Source: Chrysochromulina tobinii (taxonomy: Eukaryota > Haptophyta > Prymnesiales > Chrysochromulinaceae). From it: a DNA stretch of 12,562 nt. The stretch spans positions 1 through 12,562 of the forward strand of contig JWZX01000844.1 of NCBI GenBank assembly GCA_001275005.1, given 5' to 3'. The notes below the pieces were generated by a model. That model saw only the letters and a list, made by a program, of their open reading frames with translations, made no database searches and was not told the DNA's origin. Positions 7,168 through 12,562 of this stretch are shown in pieces (within the stretch, counting starts at the first letter, position 1; every line of letters begins with the position of its first letter). A program made the position numbers and the translations under genes.

Positions 7168-9424
7168 TCACTCATCAAGAGACCCATCGCCTGCCGGCCT
7201 TGCGACGAGTTGGGCGAACCGCTCCGCCACCTCGAGAAGTGAGTCGTCGATAGGCAGCGCTCGCGCCAACGGGAGCAGCTGTGAAAGGGTCGGTCGCGCT
7301 GTATCGGGCGTACTGCCCGCCGCGGGCGGCTGCATGGCTCCCATGGTCTGGTGGCAAAGCTGCGTGACCGCCTCCCGGAGCCTCGAGGCGATGGGCGTGT
7401 CTCCTCCGGGTTTGTGTGACAGCTCTGGTGGAGCCGTCCAGCTGAGTCGCATCAGCAGTTCCGCGAGCTGCTGCTCGTCGCGCTGGGCCGAGCCTGCGCC
7501 TCCACCTACCGCCCCTGACACGTACCTCCGGGCTGACGGCGCCGCTCCCTTCCGAGGTGACGGCGCGCCGGCGCCGGTGCCGGCCCCGGGAGGAGATGGA
7601 GCACTCTGGCGCAGTACCGCGTGCACGAGCGCGATCTCACTCGTCGAGAGTGTACGGAGCGAGGGCTGTTCACAGAAGGTCCAGCGCTTGTGTGAGCTCG
7701 CAATCAAAGTACAATCAGGAGGTGCAATCAGAGGGGGAGATGTCCACCTGCTCAGAGTAAGTCTCAATAGCACTCAATCGCATTCCGTCGCACTCCGTCG
7801 CACTCAGTCGCACTCACCTGCTCAGAGTAAGTCCAGAGCATCGGGTCGCTCAGCCACTGCGAGTACAGAAGCGACGGGTTCTCGAGCGCGAGGAGCTTGC
7901 GCCAGCGCTGCAGCCGACTGCCACCCCCCAGGCCGCCGCCTGCGCCTATGCCGCCAGCGCCTTCCTGAGTTGGTTCCCCTAGAGGCATCTCCCCTTCGAG
8001 CTCCGCATCTCCGCACCGAGCTCGCTTCTCACCATCGAGCTCCGCAGGCTCGATGTGGACAATCGCCCCACCGCCGCTGCGAAGCATGCGCTCAGCAAGC
8101 TGCCCGCGCACCGTGCCAAAGGCGCTCGCCTTCTTCGAGAGGCCCTTGCCTTTTAAGGAACGACCGAGCTTCTCTTTGAGCCCTCCCATCAGCCCGCGCC
8201 CAGCAGACCAGCCGATGCTCTTATCGACCGCCTCGACGACCACCATCGTGATCGCGTGGTGCAACTCCACGCGCTCGGTGGCGAATAGGGTGTCGAGGAG
8301 GCGAACGAAGATGTGAATCCGTGCTTCGTCAAGGCGAGGCACATCCTTGCGAAAGTGCACGGGAACGAGGTAGCTGCTTTGTGTGCCGAAACCGTCGTGC
8401 TGGGCGAGCCCTCGGAGGGCGTCGGCGAGGAGGAGCACCTGATGAGGATGGCAATCAGAGAGGCCCTCAGATGAGGGAGGCAATCACACATGAAATGAGG
8501 GAGGCGATCGCGTGCCATCACCTCAAAGCCGTCGGTAGGGGCGAGGGCGAGGGCGTCGAGCAGAGGCTTGAGCGCTCCTGCCTCGGTGACAAGGCGCCGG
8601 CTGATGGCGGAGGCACTCGACTGAGTGAGCATGCCCAGTAGCCGGAGGGCGAGCACGCCACGGTACGTGAAGACCACGCGTCCCTCCACGCGCTCAGTCC
8701 AGCCGTTGAAGAGTCCCACAGCAATCTCGGCCCGGGCTGCCAGAGCTCGTGCGCACGCTTCCGAAGACTCGAGACCGCCCGCGGCCGCGAGGTTGACGAG
8801 GAGCTCGAGCGCGAGCGACGGGCAGCGCGACGAGGCATACGCCGAATACAAGGGCTGCGCGAGCACCGCACACGTCACCTCGAGGCCATTCTCGTGGATG
8901 ACGGCCTTCATCAGCGCGTTCCGAGAGGCGAGGCAGTTCTCATCGGTGAGCGCGACGAGTAGCTCGAGGGCCTCCTCCGCCGTGTCGATACTGGCGGCGC
9001 CGCGCGCCAGAGCACCTTCGACGACTTTGAGCGCAAGCGCCACGCCGCCCGCCTCACGAATGGCCAGCCTGTTCTTGCCATTCTCGTCGCGAGCCACCGT
9101 CGCCAGCGCGCAGAGCGCGCTTTCGCCGAGGTCCACCTGATTCTCATCGCTTGCATGCTGGACTGCGCTGGCCGCAAGAATGAGCGGCGGGATCGCACCT
9201 GCCTCGCGTGCCGCCTCCTTGGCTGTCAGCAGCGCCTGTTTGGACGCAAAAGCCAGAAAGTCTTGCAGGGCCTTCGCAGCGTCCGTGCGCGTCGCGACTG
9301 CGTTTGGCGGTTTGAGCTTGGCAACGAGCTCATTGCACACGGTCAGCGCTCGGTGATGCGCGTCACGGTCGGGAACACTCAAGGGAGGGACCAAGTGTCG
9401 AGCCATCTGTTGTGCTCCTGACAT
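7168..9424 (-). CDS. Armadillo/HEAT-like repeat protein, three exons
   Basis: The transcript reads leftwards: exon 1 is 9424-8522 (301 codons), exon 2 is 8438-7818 (207 codons) and exon 3 is probably 7686-7168, total 680 aa. Intron 1 (8521-8439, 83 nt) is a clear GT-AG phase-0 intron joining DGFE to VLLLADAL. Exon 1 carries successive armadillo-like helices: AGAIPPLILAAS, then REAGGVALALKVVEG, TAEEALELLVAL and TEAGALKPLLDALA. Exon 2 continues with helical sequence and a Gly/Lys-rich segment around GLMGGLKEKLGRSLKG. Exon 3 has a Pro/Ala/Gly-rich linker and a final helical part. Such proteins are usually protein-interaction scaffolds; no catalytic motif is seen. The second splice is uncertain: the donor CAG|GTGAGT at 7817 is strong, but the nearest acceptor (7748) leads to a stop, and 7687 (CACAAG) is the first AG that restores the frame. 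If the nearer acceptor is used, the protein ends about ten residues later. Confidence 0.7.
7745..7833 (-). repeat. 70-bp tandem duplication spanning a donor splice site, with a 10-bp minisatellite
   Basis: The 19-bp sequence CACCTGCTCAGAGTAAGTC occurs at 7745-7763 and 7815-7833, exactly 70 bp apart. On the coding (minus) strand both copies read GACTTACTCTGAGCAG followed by GTG, so both look like the end of exon 2 plus a donor site. Between them are five copies of a 10-bp unit (TCCGTCGCAC and variants) at 7764-7813. The upstream copy has the better donor (GTGAGT); the other copy ends in CAG and could serve as a second donor or as an acceptor. Confidence 0.85.
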
Positions 9425-9780
9425 TTTCTCGCTACGATTGTGTTCATGTTAATACACACAACACGTACAGTAAGCAGCACAGCCGTGTTCACATCTACCG
9501 GTATTTCACACGAGCGAACCAGATTACAAGTGTAACACTCAATAATATTAGCCATGTTGGACTCCGGCGTGGTAACACGCCTCCTGCGCGCAGCCTTGCT
9601 TGCTGAGTGCATTTTCGCTTGGCTAAGGGTCCCTACCGGTACCAAACCAAACAAGCTACCGTACCTGCTGCTCGTTCGCAGCGTGTGCGCCATGTTGTGC
9701 GTTGTGATGTGCGAGTTGCGACGGGCTTCCAAATTTGGCTGGGGCTGCTTGCTATTGCCCACGGTCCAGCGCTACATAGT
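9425..9780. other. Intergenic region between two minus-strand genes
   Basis: This holds the 5' flank of the armadillo-like gene and the 3' flank of the GT25-like gene. The part next to the armadillo gene (about 9425-9560) is AT-richer, consistent with a promoter. TACCGGTA occurs twice, near 9498 and 9636. Short open frames on the plus strand (for example from 9554) have a Leu/Arg/Cys composition without motifs, so I do not call a gene. Confidence 0.4.
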
Positions 9781-11454
9781 TTAGTTCCAGCCGCCGGTCC
9801 AGCGCCCGGTGGCGTTCGACTCCCGTAAATGTGTGTACCAGCCAGAGACGTTGGGCTGCCAGCCAATTCGACGGCTCGTCTGCAAGCCATCCAAGTTGAG
9901 TCGCAGAGTGGATGTTAGCCTCGGCGCAGACGAAGGACTCGAAATAGGGGCGTTCACATTCTCAACAGTCGATAGACGCATGAATGCGTCGCATACTGGA
10001 GAGAAGGTGGAAGCGTCATTCACAGCGCTATGCACGGAGAAGCTGATACACTCGGGGTATGCCTCGGGAGAGGCAGGCAAGGTGGGGAAGCTATCCTGAG
10101 ATCGGCGATGGCTGCATCGTGCAAAGCCAAAGACGTTACGTGGATCGCATACGATGAACCCAGCACGGTCAGAGGACGAGGATGAGCCTACTGGTATTAA
10201 GCGCGCGGTCTCCATGCTGTTCGCAATCGCAACGTTGGATGCATCTTTGCACGTAGCGCTAGGATTGATCGATTCGTTCAGCGTAGCGTCAGCACGCACG
10301 ACAAGTAGCTGGTCATATCGTCGTGCGACGTGGCAAAGCTGCTCGTCCCATGCTGCGCGTACATCAAAGACATGTTGCGCCAGAGTCAGGTTGCCGAGAG
10401 CCGAGGTATTCACAAAGCGCATGCTCACCATCGGCGTGCCGGCGAATGCATTGTAAATCGAGTGAACCACTGTTGAACGGGAGGCGGCGGCGTGGCCTTC
10501 TGAATGCTGGTGGGGATCTTGTGAATCGTCGACAAAAACCGTAGCATGTACGTCCGTGCCGTTCGAAGTGATCAGTCTTCTCAGGCCCGCCCATCCCTCC
10601 CGAACTTGCCACCAAGAGCCAGATACAACAACCAGCAACTTGGGCTTGAAATAAACAGCAGCCTTAGATGTGGCATTCGAGTCGGCGGTATTCGCCCAAT
10701 CGGATATGCGTACGTGAGCCTGTTTGCCAGTGCCGTGCAAGTATGACGTGACATGCTTCGTATCCTGAACAAACCACCCCGTACCGCGCATCCCCCGTAC
10801 TTCCTGTACGGGGGGTGCGAAGCAGTTTAGGATCTTTGGAAAGCCGTGACGTCCGCATAGCGCAGACGTTACAAAAAAGTCAATGCAGCAAATGAAGCAG
10901 CGAGGGAGGAGCAGCGTGGCTGCGATCACCAGACGGACGGCGTGAGGCGTGAAGTAAACGGAGTGTACCGCCATGAAGCGGCCAACTTCGCCGAGCCACA
11001 GTACGCCGCGACGTGCGTCGACGGCGTGCATTCTTTCGGCCATAAAACCCCATGCCACCTGGGATGCATTAAAGGACCATGGGAAAGCGGCATCATCCTC
11101 AAAGACTGCCATACTGACGTCGGTGCCGGCAATGTGCCGCCATGCGTCGAGGTGAGCAAGCTTGTTATTATGGTTGCTCAGATCTGATGGGCAACCGCTG
11201 ATGTTGCCGAAAACGCCAGGCACCCACACAATGCTGGCAAACCCGGCACGCCGTAGCTGAGCACTGGCTGTGTCGAAGCGTTCGCGTGTCCCAGAGATGA
11301 CAAGGGCGATAGAGCGCAGCGTCGGCACCGGCCACAGCGGCATCGGAGGTGGCATTGGGGGCGGGACCGCGCCGCGTTTCCATAACCAATCGTGACGCAG
11401 CTGCCTCCCATGCATGGCAGGTGCGGAGGAAGCCGCTTCCGGGCTCGTGAGCAT
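9781..11454 (-). CDS. GT25-like glycosyltransferase fused to a second, unassigned domain
   Basis: Reading from the ATG at 11454 gives 557 aa without introns. After a Pro/Met-rich linker (PPPMPPPMPLWP) comes a domain resembling glycosyltransferase family 25: a first strand SIALVISGTRERFDTA, then KLAHLDAWRHI and the acidic motif AVFEDDAAF (EDD at ~119-121), then LWLGE and VYFTPHAVRLV. Family 25 includes bacterial LPS galactosyltransferases and animal procollagen galactosyltransferases. From ~270 a second domain begins at KPKLLVVVSGSWWQVREGW and contains RYDQLLVVRADATL, a pattern seen in other large glycosyltransferase-like proteins; its family is not identified. The frame stays open upstream of this ATG to about 11613 without another ATG (it includes VDPKTHEVFLEHTAE), so the true 5' end probably uses an upstream exon, perhaps supplying a membrane anchor. 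It is divergent to the LH3-like gene at 11782. Confidence 0.65.
   Translation of the reverse strand: MLTSPEAASSAPAMHGRQLRHDWLWKRGAVPPPMPPPMPLWPVPTLRSIALVISGTRERFDTASAQLRRAGFASIVWVPGVFGNISGCPSDLSNHNNKLAHLDAWRHIAGTDVSMAVFEDDAAFPWSFNASQVAWGFMAERMHAVDARRGVLWLGEVGRFMAVHSVYFTPHAVRLVIAATLLLPRCFICCIDFFVTSALCGRHGFPKILNCFAPPVQEVRGMRGTGWFVQDTKHVTSYLHGTGKQAHVRISDWANTADSNATSKAAVYFKPKLLVVVSGSWWQVREGWAGLRRLITSNGTDVHATVFVDDSQDPHQHSEGHAAASRSTVVHSIYNAFAGTPMVSMRFVNTSALGNLTLAQHVFDVRAAWDEQLCHVARRYDQLLVVRADATLNESINPSATCKDASNVAIANSMETARLIPVGSSSSSDRAGFIVCDPRNVFGFARCSHRRSQDSFPTLPASPEAYPECISFSVHSAVNDASTFSPVCDAFMRLSTVENVNAPISSPSSAPRLTSTLRLNLDGLQTSRRIGWQPNVSGWYTHLRESNATGRWTGGWN
10788..10818. repeat. Inverted repeat inside the GT25-like coding sequence
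   Basis: The arms GCATCCCCCGTAC (10788-10800) and GTACGGGGGGTGC (10806-10818) pair with one G-T type mismatch around a five-base loop. CCCCGTAC is also repeated 16 bp to the left at 10777-10784. The element keeps the frame and encodes a stretch like PPVQEVRGMRG that separates two parts of the glycosyltransferase domain. It may be a small in-frame insertion. Confidence 0.75.
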
Positions 11455-11781
11455 TCGCGCGCCCCGAGAAACCCCACAGAAATTTATGTAGCGCGTACGG
11501 GGTACATACACACCGCCCAAATGAGGTTCCGCTGTATGTTCCAAAAAAACCTCGTGCGTTTTCGGATCCACTTCAGCCTTTTTGCGGACTTTGTTACGGG
11601 GTGCTGCTCATCCTCTCGACGCGGCGACTCAGGCTGGATCAGTTGGCCATTCTGTGAGCCACACCTTCAGTTGGCCATTCTGTGAGCCACACCTTCCTAC
11701 CGGATCTTGCAGCGCGGCGCTCTGCGCGCCGCGCAGCTCGCTCGTCTAGTCAATCGTAAAGAAGCAAAACCGCCAATCGCC
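11455..11781. promoter_or_regulatory. Divergent upstream region of two glycosyltransferase-like genes
   Basis: This contains an exact 28-bp tandem duplication at 11641-11668 and 11669-11696 (unit starts AGTTGGCCATTCTGTGAGCC) and an exact GC-rich hairpin at 11712-11734 with 9-bp arms GCGCGGCGC and GCGCCGCGC. The leftmost ~160 bp are an open minus-strand extension of the GT25-like gene and may be coding. Position between divergent genes suggests shared promoter function; no specific factor site is recognised. Confidence 0.45.
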
Positions 11782-12562
11782 ATGGACCGATCGCCGCAGC
11801 AACTCTCTATTTTCTTTCACACGAACTTCAAGGTTGCGCCTGCGCCGGAAGATTTCAGGGTCACCGTGAGCTGGTGGTGGACTCGACACTGGCTCAGAGA
11901 CACTGGCTTGACGCTAAGGCGGACCTGAGAAGGGTCGGTCTGCTCGCAGTCCCGTTTCGGCAGCAGAAACAAAAGCCCATCCCAATCCAATTTGCAACCA
12001 CCCAACAATTCAGCTGGATCCTGGAGTCGGCAGGCGAAGGGCAGCGTGAACCGTTCGTCCTCCTAGACACGGATACGATGATTCAATGCACGGCGAAGGA
12101 GTTCCTCGAGCGGTGGCGTACGTTTCAGGCACACTGGTGATTGGCACTGAGCTGGAGTGGAACCCAAAGCCAGCATACCAACATGACCCTTGGCCACCTA
12201 CCCCATCGATGCTGCGCTATCCAAACTCGGGCGTCGTGATGGGCACGAGAGCGTCATTCGCGCGGATACGAGACATCCAACGAGCGCAGTTCTCCAAGTT
12301 TCCGTGCTGCTCTCGTGTTATTCGTGTCGACGCAACCCCCTGGTGCGTCGTCGAGGCGCAGCTCTGCACGCAATCAGCGCTACAGAATGGTACCTTCGAC
12401 CCGATCACTCACGAGCTCATAAGCAGCGTCGACTATAAGCTTGATCACAACGCGACGCTGTTCCTGTCTTTGCACAAGATGAACATGAGCGACCTTGAGC
12501 AGCTCCCCAACGGCAAGTTCATGTTTCGCCGTACTGGCACGGTGCCGTGCGTCTTGCACACC
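11782..12562 (+). CDS. LH3/PLOD-type glycosyltransferase-like gene, partial, with interrupted frame
   Basis: The ATG at 11782 has a good context (CGCCATGGA). Protein-like sequence then continues in three successive frames: MDRSPQQLSIFFHTNF from 11782; ELVVDSTLAQRHWLDAKAD through LLDTDTMIQCTAKEFLERW up to ~12117; and GTLVIGTELEW onward from 12129 to the window end. The pattern of a DxD in FVLLDTDT, a helix ending ERW, a strand LVIGTELEW, then MLRYPNSGVVMG, EAQLCTQ and YKLDHNATLF resembles the glycosyltransferase domain of procollagen lysyl hydroxylase 3 and its relatives (strand with DxD, then VVFSAE, then NSGxxxG). Each frame change equals one missing base, or a removed segment whose length leaves remainder two on division by three. 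Intron-like segments exist (26 nt at 11833-11858, 32 nt at 11866-11897, 11 nt at 12118-12128), but all are implausibly short next to the other introns here. So this is a pseudogene, a sequence-error case, or a gene with tiny introns. The gene continues beyond the window. Confidence 0.55.

Noticed and set aside
7112-8179. 355-codon plus-strand open frame
   Set aside because: It is antisense to exons 2-3 of the armadillo-like gene, has Ser/Arg/Ala-rich composition without motifs, and crosses the intron repeat.
9554-9784. Small plus-strand open frame between two minus-strand genes
   Set aside because: It is 76 codons with no motif, homology pattern or supporting context.
9805-9830. GTTCGACTCC resembling a tRNA T-arm
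   Set aside because: No matching acceptor, D-arm or anticodon arm could be placed around it, and it lies in the coding region of the GT25-like gene.

Overview
The window looks like nuclear DNA of a GC-rich unicellular eukaryote, most likely a microalga. The evidence is short canonical GT-AG introns (62-83 nt where well supported), Kozak-like ATG contexts, an ER signal peptide paired with a C-terminal RDEL retention tetrapeptide, low-complexity minisatellites and no bacterial operon structure. A haptophyte or stramenopile alga is my best guess. That is inference, because no lineage marker gene is present.

Layout from left to right. (1) About 1-960: no gene, dominated from ~410 by a 9-bp minisatellite. 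(2) 1614-3897 (+): a gene of about eight exons. Its N-terminal half is built from tandemly duplicated exon-intron cassettes carrying four near-identical introns, and its C-terminal half has a possible papain-like Cys/His/Asp-Asn arrangement. (3) 3898-4689: gene-free and repeat-rich, with a compact hairpin, a 54-bp duplication, a second copy of the 3' coding end of the previous gene, and four ~75-bp repeats. (4) 4690-6141 (+): a secreted or Golgi-type glycosyltransferase with a DDD motif. (5) 6142-6495: convergent 3' region with a G-quadruplex-like tract. (6) 6496-7062 (-): a small ER-lumen protein with signal peptide and RDEL. (7) 7168-9424 (-): a three-exon armadillo-like protein whose second intron carries a 70-bp tandem duplication of its own donor region. 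(8) 9425-9780: intergenic. (9) 9781-11454 (-): a GT25-like glycosyltransferase with a second, unassigned C-terminal domain. (10) 11455-11781: divergent upstream region with a tandem repeat and a hairpin. (11) 11782-12562 (+), running off the window: a glycosyltransferase-like gene resembling the lysyl-hydroxylase/LH3 glycosyltransferase domain, with an interrupted reading frame.

Three of the six genes resemble glycosyltransferases, and the small RDEL protein would also sit in the secretory pathway. The divergent GT25-like/LH3-like pair is notable because in animals those two activities act one after the other on collagen hydroxylysine. The most unusual structure is the cassette gene at 1614-3897, where whole introns were copied with, or inserted between, repeated acidic exons. 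Intron sequences there are more uniform than the flanking exons, which fits either introner-like elements or recent tandem duplication with homogenisation.
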